Shown here: positions 25,081 to 33,800 of the stretch, piece after piece
Numbering within the stretch: position 1 is the first letter of the stretch
How the letters are laid out: each line of letters starts with the position of its first letter
Assembly: GCA_900696525.1 (NCBI GenBank)
Contig: CAADGL010000012.1
Location: 1 to 64,000 of the forward strand
Source of the DNA: an uncultured Planctomycetota bacterium
Lineage (GTDB): Bacteria; Planctomycetota; Phycisphaerae; UBA1845; Fen-1342
Reading direction: 5' to 3'
Length of the DNA: 64,000 bases
Notes under the pieces: model-generated
The model's input: only the letters and a program-made list of their open reading frames with translations
Told to the model about the DNA's origin: nothing
Databases searched by the model: none
Translations under genes and position numbers: made by a program

Positions 25081-27459
25081 ATGTCACATTCGAACTTGGC
25101 CGCCGGACCGGCGGCCACCGCCGATACTTCCGGGCAAGCGCGGCGGCTGGAAGTGTCTGAGCGGGTGGATGCGTTCCGCTATGACGACACGATCAGCCGG
25201 GCCTTTCTGTGGGCGACGTTCGTCTGGGGCCTGGTGGCGACGCTGGTCGGGCTGATCGTCGCACTGCAACTCGTGCTGCCGTCGGCGTTGGCGTACGAGG
25301 CGAACCTTTGGGGGATCACGTTCCACCCGTTCGCCTGGCTGGGCTTCCTGACGACGACGGAGTTTCTGACGTTCGGGCGCCTGCGGCCGCTGCACACGAA
25401 CGCGGCCATCTTCGCCTTCGCCGGCAACGCGATCTTCGTCGCGATCTATTACTCGACGCAGCGCCTGTGCAAGGCGCGGATGTTCAGCACCCTGCTGAGC
25501 TGGCTGCACTTCTGGGGCTGGCAGGCGATCATTGTCGCGGCTGCCGTCACGCTCCCCCTCGGCCTGACGCAATCCAAGGAATACGCCGAGCTGATCTGGC
25601 CGATCGACGTCGCCATCGCGATCGTCTGGGTCATCTTCGCGGTCAATTTCTTCGGCACGCTGGCGCGGCGGCGCGAGCGGCACATGTACGTGGCGATCTG
25701 GTTCTACATCGCCACCATCGTCACGGTCGCCATCCTGCACATTTTCAACAGCCTGGCGCTGCCGGCGAGCTGGGTGAAGAGCTACCCCGTGTACGCGGGG
25801 GCGCAGGACGCGTTCATGCAGTGGTGGTACGGCCACAACGCGGTGGCGTTCTTCCTGACGACCCCGTTCCTCGGCCTCATGTACTACTTCCTGCCCAAGG
25901 CCGCCGAGCGCCCCGTGTTCAGCTACCGCCTGAGCATGGTGCACTTCTGGAGCCTCGTGTTCATCTACATCTGGGCCGGGCCGCACCACCTGCACTACAC
26001 GGCCGTCCCCGCCTGGGCCAGCACGCTCGGCATGCTCTTCAGCCTGATGCTCTGGATGCCGAGCTGGGGCGGCATGATCAACGGGCTCTTCACGCTGCGC
26101 GGCGTGTGGCACAAGGTGACGGCCGACCCCGTGCTGAAGTTCTTCGTGGTCGGCGTCACCTTCTACGGCATGTCCACGCTTGAAGGCCCCACCCTGAGCA
26201 TCAAGAGCGTCAACGCCCTCTCGCACTACACCGACTGGACCATCGCCCACGTCCACGGCGGGGCGCTGGGCTGGAATGGCTTCATGACCTTCGGCATGAT
26301 CTACTGGCTGCTGCCGCGCCTCTTCCAGACTGAGCTGTGGAGCCGCAAGCTCGCCTCGACGCATTTCTGGGTCGGCACCCTCGGAATCCTCCTCTACATC
26401 ATCCCGATCTACTCCGGCGGCATCATGCAGGGCCTCATGTGGCGCGGCCTCGACGCCAGCGGCCGCCTCGCCTACCCCGACTTCATCGACACCGTCATGG
26501 CCCTGATGCCCTTGTACTGGCTGCGCCTCCTCGGCGGATCGCTCTTCGTCGCCGGCATTCTCATGCTCGGCGTCAATTTCTACATGACCTGGCGCACGCG
26601 CCCCGCCGCTTACGACCAGCCGATCATCCAGGCCCCGCCGCTGGCCCGCCCCTATTTCGATCCGCCGCCGCCGCCCTCGCGCATCGGCGGCCACGTCGTG
26701 GCGCTGGCGCACCGGCTGGACGTCTGGAGCCAGGCCGCCTGGCACCGCCGCTGGGAGCGGCTGCCGCTACGGTTCACGGTCTGGACGACCATCGCGGTCG
26801 TGGCGGCGTCGTTGTTCGAGGTCATCCCGACCTTCCTGATCAAGTCGAACGTGCCCACGATCGCCAGCGTTCAGCCCTACACGCCGCTGGAGCTGCACGG
26901 CCGCGACATCTACGTCGCCGAGGGCTGCTACAACTGCCATTCGCAGATGATCCGCCCGATCATCTCCGAGACGAAGCGCTACGGCGAGTACAGCAAGCCG
27001 GGCGAGTTCGTCTACGACCGCCCGTTCCAGTGGGGCAGCCGGCGCATCGGTCCCGACTTGGCCCGCGAGGGCGGCAAGCAGTCGAATCTGTGGCACGTCC
27101 TGCACTTCGAGGATCCCAGACAGGTCACGCCCAGGTCGATCATGCCCGCGTATCCCCACCTGCTGACAAGGCGGATCGACTTCGACGCCATCTCCGCCAG
27201 TATCGAGACCATGCGCAGACTCGGCGTGCCGTACGACGGCGCCACGCGGCGCGGCGCGGCCGACCTGGCGCGCGCCCAGGCGGCCGAGATCGCCGCCACC
27301 ATCGTCGCCCAGGGCGGTAAGAGCGGCCTCGAGGACAAGGAAGTCGTCGCCCTCATCGCCTACCTGCAACGCCTGGGGACCGATCTGTTCAAGCCGCCGC
27401 CGGAGCCACCGGGGGGGCCGGCGGCGGCCATGGGCAGCGCCGGCGGAGGTGGGCGATGA
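25081..27459 (+). CDS. ccoNO: Fused cbb3-type cytochrome c oxidase subunits I and II (CcoN-CcoO)
   Basis: A 792-residue fusion. Residues ~30-505 are CcoN, with the low-spin heme ligand in RPLHTNAAIFAF, the CuB site in WWYGHNAVAFFLT, AGPHHLHY, and the heme/channel region TLEGPTLSIKSVNALSHYTDWTIAHVH. A proline-rich linker (RPYFDPPPPPSRIGG) leads to a further membrane helix near residue 575. CcoO then follows with heme-c site CYNCH in AEGCYNCHSQMIRPI. The enzyme reduces oxygen at high affinity while pumping protons. The fusion forces 1:1 stoichiometry. The stop overlaps ccoQ by 4 nt. Confidence 0.97.
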   Translation: MSHSNLAAGPAATADTSGQARRLEVSERVDAFRYDDTISRAFLWATFVWGLVATLVGLIVALQLVLPSALAYEANLWGITFHPFAWLGFLTTTEFLTFGRLRPLHTNAAIFAFAGNAIFVAIYYSTQRLCKARMFSTLLSWLHFWGWQAIIVAAAVTLPLGLTQSKEYAELIWPIDVAIAIVWVIFAVNFFGTLARRRERHMYVAIWFYIATIVTVAILHIFNSLALPASWVKSYPVYAGAQDAFMQWWYGHNAVAFFLTTPFLGLMYYFLPKAAERPVFSYRLSMVHFWSLVFIYIWAGPHHLHYTAVPAWASTLGMLFSLMLWMPSWGGMINGLFTLRGVWHKVTADPVLKFFVVGVTFYGMSTLEGPTLSIKSVNALSHYTDWTIAHVHGGALGWNGFMTFGMIYWLLPRLFQTELWSRKLASTHFWVGTLGILLYIIPIYSGGIMQGLMWRGLDASGRLAYPDFIDTVMALMPLYWLRLLGGSLFVAGILMLGVNFYMTWRTRPAAYDQPIIQAPPLARPYFDPPPPPSRIGGHVVALAHRLDVWSQAAWHRRWERLPLRFTVWTTIAVVAASLFEVIPTFLIKSNVPTIASVQPYTPLELHGRDIYVAEGCYNCHSQMIRPIISETKRYGEYSKPGEFVYDRPFQWGSRRIGPDLAREGGKQSNLWHVLHFEDPRQVTPRSIMPAYPHLLTRRIDFDAISASIETMRRLGVPYDGATRRGAADLARAQAAEIAATIVAQGGKSGLEDKEVVALIAYLQRLGTDLFKPPPEPPGGPAAAMGSAGGGGR

Positions 27460-27650
27460 GCTACGCCGAGCTTTCGCTGCTGATCTTCTTCGCGGTCTTC
27501 ATCGCCGTGCTCGTGCGCGTGACGCTGTATCCGCAGGCGAGCGTCCGGCGCTTCGCGCGCCTGCCGCTCGACGACGGGGAATCGCCCGGCGCGGAGGCAG
27601 GCGAGCATGGCGGGCGCGCCGCGAGAGCGCGCCGGGAGCACGAGTCATGA
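27456..27650 (+). CDS. ccoQ: CcoQ-like small cbb3 oxidase subunit
   Basis: A 64-residue protein with one membrane helix (ELSLLIFFAVFIAVLVRV) and a basic then acidic tail (RRFARLPLDDGE), typical of CcoQ/FixQ, which stabilises the oxidase. The start overlaps the ccoNO stop (ATGA) and its stop overlaps the ccoP start, placing it exactly where ccoQ belongs. The last 20 residues are low in complexity. Confidence 0.85.
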   Translation: MSYAELSLLIFFAVFIAVLVRVTLYPQASVRRFARLPLDDGESPGAEAGEHGGRAARARREHES

Positions 27651-28282
27651 ACGGCATTCCGAGCGAATCTGCCAGGAACGACGTCGACGTCCTGCTCGAG
27701 CACAACTACGACGGGATCCAGGAGTACGACAACCCGACGCCCGGCTGGTGGTGGTGGATCTTCATCGCCACGTTCGTCTTCAGCGTCGTGTACTTCATCT
27801 TCTTCCAGTTCAGCCCGGTCTCGTGGACCATTCACGAGAGCTACGACGTCGCGACGGCGGAGCTGCTCCGGCGGCAGTTCGGCGACCTGAGGCTCGAGCC
27901 GGACGAGGCGACGATCCTGCGTTACATGAACGAGCCGGAGTGGCTGCTCGTGGGGCGCTCGGTGTTTCAGGGCAAGTGCACACAGTGTCACGGGCGCAAC
28001 GGCGAAGGGCTGGTCGGGCCGAACATGACCGACGATCACTATAAGAACGTCAAAAAGGTGTCCGACATCGCCCAGGTGATCGCCAACGGCGCCGCCAACG
28101 GCGCCATGCCCGCCCACAAGAACCAGCTGCACCCGAACGAGATCGTCCTCACGGCCTCATACATCGCCTCGCTGCGCGGTATGAATCTCCCCGGGCGCGC
28201 CCCGGAGGGAGAGATCATCCCTCCCTGGCCCGCGCCTCCCGCGCCGCCGCGGAATGACCAGGCGACCGACGAGCCGAGGTAG
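27647..28282 (+). CDS. ccoP: cbb3 oxidase diheme subunit homologue CcoP, with one heme site
   Basis: A 211-residue membrane-anchored cytochrome c. The N-terminal LLEHNYDGIQEYDNPTPGWW is the CcoP signature, followed by one helix (WIFIATFVFSVVYFIFF). Then comes a cytochrome c domain with CTQCH in GKCTQCHGRNGEGLVGPNM and a probable axial Met in NGAMPAHKNQL. Standard CcoP has two CxxCH sites and ~300 residues; only one is present here. Electrons from the donor cytochrome would thus pass through one heme before CcoO. The frame is intact with overlapping start and stop neighbours, so the shorter form is native and not a truncation. Confidence 0.93.
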   Translation: MNGIPSESARNDVDVLLEHNYDGIQEYDNPTPGWWWWIFIATFVFSVVYFIFFQFSPVSWTIHESYDVATAELLRRQFGDLRLEPDEATILRYMNEPEWLLVGRSVFQGKCTQCHGRNGEGLVGPNMTDDHYKNVKKVSDIAQVIANGAANGAMPAHKNQLHPNEIVLTASYIASLRGMNLPGRAPEGEIIPPWPAPPAPPRNDQATDEPR

Positions 28283-28291
28283 CGACCCGGC

Positions 28292-29725
28292 ATGGCGAAC
28301 CTGACCGTCCTGCAACCCGACGCACCAGTGCTTTCGACGCTCAACCGCGACGGGACGCGCCGCTGGCTCAAGCCCCGCGTCTCGCAGGGAGTCTTCCTCA
28401 CGGCGCGCCGCGCCGTCGCGTACGTCCTGATCCTCGTCTTCACCCTCGTCCCGTTCCTCAAGATCAGCGGCCGGCCGGTGCTGCTGCTGGACGTGGTGCG
28501 GCGGGAGTTCACCTTCTTCGGCGTGACGTTCCTGCCGACGGACACGATCCTGTTGGCGCTGCTGATGCTGGCCATCTTCGTGGGCGTCTTCCTGGTGACG
28601 GCCCTGCTCGGCCGCGCCTGGTGCGGCTGGGCCTGCCCCCAGACCGTCTACCTCGAGTTCGTCTACCGGCCGATCGAGCGCCTGGTCGAGGGCACCCTCG
28701 GCCGCGGCGGACGGCGGGCGGCCGCGGCCACGGCGCCGCGCGCGATCCTGAAGGCCCTGCTCTACTTCGTCGTGTCGTTCTATCTGGCAAACACCTTTCT
28801 GGCGTACTTCGTGCCGGTCGAGGAGCTGCTGGAATGGGTCCGGCGGTCGCCCATCGAGCATCCGGGCTCCTTCGGGCTGGTGCTCGTGACGACCGGAGCG
28901 ATGCTGTTCAACTTCGCCTATTTCCGCGAGCAGACGTGCGTGCTGGCGTGTCCCTACGGGCGCTTCCAGTCCGTGCTGCTGGATCCCAGCTCGCTGATCA
29001 TCAGCTACGACGCGGCGCGCGGGGAGCCGCGCGCGAAGGGGCGAAGGCCGAAGCGCGACGTGCGAAGCGATGAGCAGGGCCGATCGGCCGCGCCTCGCGC
29101 GGGTCTCGGCGATTGCGTCGACTGCGGCCTGTGCGTCATCACCTGTCCGACGGGCATCGACATCCGCGACGGGCTCCAGATGGAGTGCGTCGCCTGCGCG
29201 CAGTGCATCGACGCTTGTGACGATGTCATGCGCCGCGTCGGGCTCCCCACCGGCCTGATCCGCTACACGTCGCAGGGCGCCCTGGCCGGAAAGCCCGCGC
29301 GCGTTCTCAGGCCGCGCGTGCTGCTTTATAGCGCGATCCTCGCCGTGCTGGTCACCGCCATGATGCTGGCGGCGCGCGGCGCGGCCCAACCCGAAATCAA
29401 GATCCTCCGCGGCCCCGGGCTGCCCTACGCGCGCATGCCCGACGGCATGATCGCCAACAACCTGCGCCTCCGTATTCAGAACCGCACCGACCAGACGCTG
29501 CGCTTCTCCGTCGACGCCGTCGACGCGCCCGCCGGAACCCAGCTCGACTTCGACGTCGAGCGGCTCGAAGTCGCCGCCGGCCGGGCCCGTGAGGAGCCGC
29601 TGCTGATCCGCATCCCGCCCACCGCCCTGCATCACGGCAAATGCGATGTGCAGTTGCGCGTCAGCGCCGGCGAGCGTTACTCCAGGACCATCAGCTACCG
29701 CCTGCTCGGACCGGAGCACCCATGA
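28292..29725 (+). CDS. ccoG: Cytochrome c oxidase accessory protein CcoG
   Basis: A 477-residue membrane iron-sulfur protein required for cbb3 biogenesis; CcoG reduces Cu(II) for the copper site. About five membrane helices surround the cysteine-rich cytoplasmic core. WCGWACPQTVYLEF and CVLACPYGRFQ precede a ferredoxin-like double cluster (CVDCGLCVITCPTGIDIRDG, then CVACAQCIDACDDVM). The C-terminal ~120 residues form the periplasmic Ig-like domain. It starts 9 nt after ccoP. The complete motif set supports function. Confidence 0.95.
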   Translation: MANLTVLQPDAPVLSTLNRDGTRRWLKPRVSQGVFLTARRAVAYVLILVFTLVPFLKISGRPVLLLDVVRREFTFFGVTFLPTDTILLALLMLAIFVGVFLVTALLGRAWCGWACPQTVYLEFVYRPIERLVEGTLGRGGRRAAAATAPRAILKALLYFVVSFYLANTFLAYFVPVEELLEWVRRSPIEHPGSFGLVLVTTGAMLFNFAYFREQTCVLACPYGRFQSVLLDPSSLIISYDAARGEPRAKGRRPKRDVRSDEQGRSAAPRAGLGDCVDCGLCVITCPTGIDIRDGLQMECVACAQCIDACDDVMRRVGLPTGLIRYTSQGALAGKPARVLRPRVLLYSAILAVLVTAMMLAARGAAQPEIKILRGPGLPYARMPDGMIANNLRLRIQNRTDQTLRFSVDAVDAPAGTQLDFDVERLEVAAGRAREEPLLIRIPPTALHHGKCDVQLRVSAGERYSRTISYRLLGPEHP

Positions 29726-30291
29726 GCACCTTCGACAACAACGGCCGTCCATCCGGCCCGCGCGCCGCCGCCGCGCCGCCGGCGATCCGCGCCCTTTCCC
29801 CTGGGCCAGCGCCGCCGAGGCCCCGCGCCTGGCTCTGGCCGGCCATCATCCTCGGGCTGCTTGGCGGCCAGGTGGCGCTCAGCGCGATCATGATCTACGT
29901 CGCCAGCAGCGACCCCTCGTTCGCCGTCGAGCCCGACTACTACCAACGCGCCGTCCGTTGGGACCAGCACAGCCGAGGCGCGGAACTGGCCGCAAGCGTG
30001 GCCATCGCCGGCGCGACGGCTGACGGCGAGCGCGAGGCGCGATTCACGATCCGCGAGGCCGATGGGCGCCTTTTGCGCGGCGCGGCCGTGACGGTCGTGG
30101 CGTTTCACCACGGCCGCGCTGCCCAGCGCAGGCAGGCAACGCTGACGGAGACAAACGAGGGCGTGTACGCGGCACGCCTGCCGCTGCTGCGTGCCGGACT
30201 TTGGGAGTTTCGGCTGACAATCCAGCGCGACGGCCGCGCGCGGCATTGCACGCTGGTCGAGGACGTCGCCCCGGCCTCGGGAAGGCGCTGA
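29722..30291 (+). CDS. fixH: FixH-family cbb3 oxidase assembly protein
   Basis: A 189-residue protein with a ~38-residue proline-rich cytoplasmic N-terminus, one membrane helix (WLWPAIILGLLGGQVALSAIMI), then the FixH hallmark VEPDYYQRAVRWDQH. The periplasmic part is an Ig-like domain (GLWEFRLTIQRDGRARHC). FixH works with the copper ATPase CcoI in assembling the oxidase. Overlaps of 4 nt with ccoG and 1 nt (TGATG) with the next gene indicate translational coupling. Confidence 0.88.
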   Translation: MSTFDNNGRPSGPRAAAAPPAIRALSPGPAPPRPRAWLWPAIILGLLGGQVALSAIMIYVASSDPSFAVEPDYYQRAVRWDQHSRGAELAASVAIAGATADGEREARFTIREADGRLLRGAAVTVVAFHHGRAAQRRQATLTETNEGVYAARLPLLRAGLWEFRLTIQRDGRARHCTLVEDVAPASGRR

Positions 30292-31112
30292 TGTTCGCGC
30301 TCCTGGGAACGGTGCTGCTGGCAAGCCTGGCGGGCAGCCTGCACTGCGTCGGCATGTGCGGCCCCTTGGCTGTGCTCGCAACCAGTCGGTGGGCCCGTGG
30401 CGGAAACCCGGCGCCTTGTGCGCCCACACGCCCGCTGCCCGTCGTGGCGCGCCTTGGCGCGCTGCAAGCCGCGTATCACGGCGGCCGCTTGTCTGCATAC
30501 GCGCTGCTGGGCGCCTTGGCCGGCGGCCTGGGTCAGGCGCTCGACCTGGCCGGCGGGGCGCTGGGCGCGCAGCGGGCGGCGGCGTGGCTGGCCGGTGCGA
30601 CGATGATCGTGATCGGCCTGGCCGCGCTGGCCCGCGAGGCCGGCTTGCGCCTCGGCGCCCCGCGCGCCCCGGCCACCGTGCTGCGCCTGCTGAGCGCCGG
30701 GCACGCCGCGGTCGCCGGGCTGAACCCGCCGCTGCGGGCGGTGCTGGTCGGGCTGCTTTCGGCACTGCTGCCCTGCGGCTGGCTGTACGCGTTCGTGATC
30801 GTATCGGCGGGCACTGGGCACGCCTGGACCGGCGCGATCGTGATGGCGGCGTTCTGGCTCGGGACGGTTCCGGCGCTGGCCGGGGTCGGCTGGGGCGTGC
30901 AGCGCCTGGGCCGGCTGCTGGGGCCGCGCGTGGCGCTGGCGATGGCCGTCGTGGTCGTGCTGCTGGGTGTGCTGACGATCTCGCAGCGCCTGTCGCTGCC
31001 CGCGGGGACCCTGGCGGCGGGCGGCGCCGCGCCAGGCAGCATCGCCGAAGCGGCGCAGCGCGCCGCGTCGCTGGATTCCGGAAGGATGCCGTGCTGCGAT
31101 GCCGGGCGCTGA
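30291..31112 (+). CDS. SafE/UreH-like membrane transporter of the cbb3 cluster
   Basis: A 273-residue polytopic protein of the sulfite-exporter/UreH-like family (DsbD transmembrane fold). The first helix contains the conserved SLAGSLHCVGMCGPLAVL motif, whose Cys pair is typical. The second half repeats the pattern with LLSALLPCGWLYAFVIV. In many proteobacteria and Planctomycetota this family sits between ccoG/fixH and ccoI, where it is thought to help copper or redox handling in oxidase assembly. The start overlaps the fixH stop. Its end overlaps ccoI by 14 nt. Confidence 0.85.
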   Translation: MFALLGTVLLASLAGSLHCVGMCGPLAVLATSRWARGGNPAPCAPTRPLPVVARLGALQAAYHGGRLSAYALLGALAGGLGQALDLAGGALGAQRAAAWLAGATMIVIGLAALAREAGLRLGAPRAPATVLRLLSAGHAAVAGLNPPLRAVLVGLLSALLPCGWLYAFVIVSAGTGHAWTGAIVMAAFWLGTVPALAGVGWGVQRLGRLLGPRVALAMAVVVVLLGVLTISQRLSLPAGTLAAGGAAPGSIAEAAQRAASLDSGRMPCCDAGR

Positions 31113-33600
31113 GATCACCATTGACGCGCCGTCGACGCGGGCGCAGGCCAGCGCCCCCGCCCGCCCTCAGGTCGCCTGCGCGCATTGCGGCCTGGCCGTG
31201 CCGTCCGGGCTGATCGATCCCGCCGCCGCGATGCAATTCTGCTGCAACGGCTGCCGCACGGTCCATGCCGTGATTCACGGCTGCGGACTCGAGCGCTTCT
31301 ACCGCCTGCGCGCCGCCGATCCAGGCCGGGCCGCGGCGGCGGCGGTCAGCGGACGCACGTTCGGCGAGCTCGACGACCCGGCCTTTGCCGAACGCTGGGT
31401 CGAACACCGGCCCGACGGCCTGACGGCGACCGAACTGCTGCTCGAAGGCATTCATTGCGCCGCGTGCGTCTGGCTGGTCGAGAAGCTCCCGGCCGTCGCC
31501 CCAGGCGTCATCGAAGCCCGCCTCGATCTCCGCCGCGGCGTCGTGCGCGTCGTCTGGGACCCGCGCCGCACGCCGCTCTCGGCCGTGGCGCGGGCTCTCG
31601 ACTCGCTGGGCTACACGCCGCACCCGGTGCGCGACGGCGAGACCCGCTCCATGCGCCGCCGCGAGGACCGCGCGTTCCTGGTCCGCATTGGAGTCGCGGG
31701 AGCGGCGGCCGGCAACGTGATGGTGCTGGCGTTCGCGCTGTACGGCGGGCTGTTCAGCGGGATCGAGGCCGAGTTCGCGGGCTATTTCCGGTGGATGAGC
31801 ATGCTGCTGGGCGTGCTGGCGCTGGCGTGGCCGGGAAGCGTGTTCTTCCGCGGGGCCTGGGCGGCGCTGCGCACGCGCACCGCGCACCTCGACCTGCCGA
31901 TCGCGCTCGGCCTGGCGGCGGGCGGCCTGATGGGCACGATCAACACGCTGCGCGGCGCCGGCGAGATCTACTTCGACTCGCTCACCGTCCTCGTGTTCCT
32001 GCTGCTCGTCGGCCGCTGGATCCAGCGCCGGCAACAACGCTGGGCCGCCGACGCCGTGCAACTGCTCTACACCCTGACACCGGCCTTCGCGCGGCGCATC
32101 GAGTCCGGCGGCGGACCGCCGCGCGACATCCCGCTCGAAGCCGTCCGCCGCGGCGACTTGCTCGAAGTGCGCGCCGGCGACACGATCCCCGTCGACGGAA
32201 TCGTTGAGCTTGGCGCGTCGCGCGTCGACCAGGCCCTGCTCACCGGCGAGCCTCGCCCCGCCGCCGTCTCAACCGGCTCACGCGTCGCCGCCGGCACGCT
32301 CAACCTCGCCGCGGCGCTGCACGTGCGGGCTTCGGCGACCGGCGCGGACACGCGCGTCGGAAGGCTGATGGCGCTCGTCGAGCAATCCGCGCGGCGGCGC
32401 ACCCCGATCGTCCAGTTCGCCGACGGCCTCGCCGGCTGGTTCACCATCGCGGTGATCACACTGGCGACCCTTACGCTCGGCGTCTGGCTGTGGCTCGACC
32501 CTGGCCACGCGGCGGAGCACACCGCGGCGCTGCTGATCGTCGCCTGCCCCTGCGCGCTGGGGCTGGCGACGCCGTTGGCCGTCGCCGTAGCCATCGGCCG
32601 GGCGGCACGCCAGGGCATCCTCATCAAGGGCGGCGACACGCTGGAGACGCTCAGCCGCCGCGGGCTCGTGCTGTTCGACAAGACCGGGACGCTCACGCAG
32701 GGCCGCGCGAGCCTCGTACGCTGGTCCGGCGACGCCTCGGCCCAGCCGCTGGTGGCGGCGCTCGAGGCTCACTCGTCGCATCCGATCGCCAAGGCCCTAT
32801 GCGCGGCGTTCCGCGAAGAATCGCCCTTGCCGACGACTGATGTGACGCAGGTGAGCGGCGCGGGCGTGGAGGGACTGGTCGCGGGGCGGCGCGTACGGGT
32901 GGGGTCGATCGAGTACGTCCCGGAACCGGCGCGGGCGGCGTGCCATTGGCTGAACGAGGCCGTGGCACAATGCATCGCCGAGGGGCTGACACCCGTCGTT
33001 GTCTGCGTCGACGGCACGGTCGCGGCGCTGGCCGCGGTCGGCGACGCCGTGCGGCCGGATGCGCGCGAGGCAATCGCGGCACTGCGAGCGCGTGGCTGGC
33101 GCGCGGGCATCCTCTCCGGCGATCATCCGCAGGTCGTCGCGACCGTGGCGCGGCAGGTCGGCATCGACCCGCGCTTGGCGCACGGACACGTCAGCCCCGA
33201 GGCGAAGCTCGCCACCGTCGAAGCCGCCCGCCGCGTTGGCCCGGTCGTGATGATCGGCGACGGCGTGAATGACGCGGCGGCGTTGTCAGCGGCCAGCGTG
33301 GGGATCGCGGTGCAGGGCGGGGCGGAGGCGAGCCTGGCTGCGGCGCACGTCTATCTGAACCAGGCCGGCCTGGCCCCGGTCGTGGACCTGCTCGGCGCCA
33401 GCCGCCGGACGTTTCAGGCGATCCGATGCTGCCTGGCAACGTCGCTGACGTACAACGCCGCCGGGGTGCTGCTGGCGATCACGGGCGTTATCAATCCGCT
33501 GATTGCGGCGGTGCTGATGCCGCTGAGCTCGTTCACCGTGCTGTCGATCGCGCTGGGCGCGCGAACCTTCGCGGGCTCAGCGCCGCGGAGGGCGGCATGA
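31099..33600 (+). CDS. ccoI: Copper-translocating P-type ATPase CcoI/FixI
   Basis: An 833-residue P1B ATPase that exports copper for insertion into the cbb3 oxidase. The N-terminus has a Cys-rich segment (CAHCGLAVP, FCCNGCRTVHAV), typical of the CcoI branch, then an HMA domain with GIHCAACVW. Later come the transport motif ACPCALGLATP, phosphorylation site FDKTGTLTQG, SSHPIA in the nucleotide domain and GDGVNDAAAL. All catalytic residues are intact. Its stop overlaps the ccoS start (ATGA). Confidence 0.95.
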   Translation: MPGAEITIDAPSTRAQASAPARPQVACAHCGLAVPSGLIDPAAAMQFCCNGCRTVHAVIHGCGLERFYRLRAADPGRAAAAAVSGRTFGELDDPAFAERWVEHRPDGLTATELLLEGIHCAACVWLVEKLPAVAPGVIEARLDLRRGVVRVVWDPRRTPLSAVARALDSLGYTPHPVRDGETRSMRRREDRAFLVRIGVAGAAAGNVMVLAFALYGGLFSGIEAEFAGYFRWMSMLLGVLALAWPGSVFFRGAWAALRTRTAHLDLPIALGLAAGGLMGTINTLRGAGEIYFDSLTVLVFLLLVGRWIQRRQQRWAADAVQLLYTLTPAFARRIESGGGPPRDIPLEAVRRGDLLEVRAGDTIPVDGIVELGASRVDQALLTGEPRPAAVSTGSRVAAGTLNLAAALHVRASATGADTRVGRLMALVEQSARRRTPIVQFADGLAGWFTIAVITLATLTLGVWLWLDPGHAAEHTAALLIVACPCALGLATPLAVAVAIGRAARQGILIKGGDTLETLSRRGLVLFDKTGTLTQGRASLVRWSGDASAQPLVAALEAHSSHPIAKALCAAFREESPLPTTDVTQVSGAGVEGLVAGRRVRVGSIEYVPEPARAACHWLNEAVAQCIAEGLTPVVVCVDGTVAALAAVGDAVRPDAREAIAALRARGWRAGILSGDHPQVVATVARQVGIDPRLAHGHVSPEAKLATVEAARRVGPVVMIGDGVNDAAALSAASVGIAVQGGAEASLAAAHVYLNQAGLAPVVDLLGASRRTFQAIRCCLATSLTYNAAGVLLAITGVINPLIAAVLMPLSSFTVLSIALGARTFAGSAPRRAA

Positions 33601-33800
33601 GCGTCATCTACGTCATCCTGCCGCTGGCGATGCTGATGGGGGCGGCGGCCGTAGCCGCGTTCATCTGGGCGGTCCGCAGTGGGCAGTACGACGACGTCGA
33701 CACGACGGCGCTGCGGCTCCTGCACGACGACGACGTCGAGCCGCCGCACCGGCCCAGATCGCACTCCCCGCGGCGCCAGCGTGGGCGTCACGAACCCTGA
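33597..33800 (+). CDS. ccoS: cbb3 oxidase maturation protein CcoS
   Basis: A 67-residue protein with one N-terminal helix (VIYVILPLAMLMGAAAVAAFIW) followed by SGQYDDVDT, the short conserved CcoS motif. The rest is charged and low in complexity. CcoS is needed for insertion of heme and copper cofactors into CcoN. It closes the operon and its last 13 bp overlap the end of the convergent PhnD-like gene. Confidence 0.88.
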   Translation: MSVIYVILPLAMLMGAAAVAAFIWAVRSGQYDDVDTTALRLLHDDDVEPPHRPRSHSPRRQRGRHEP

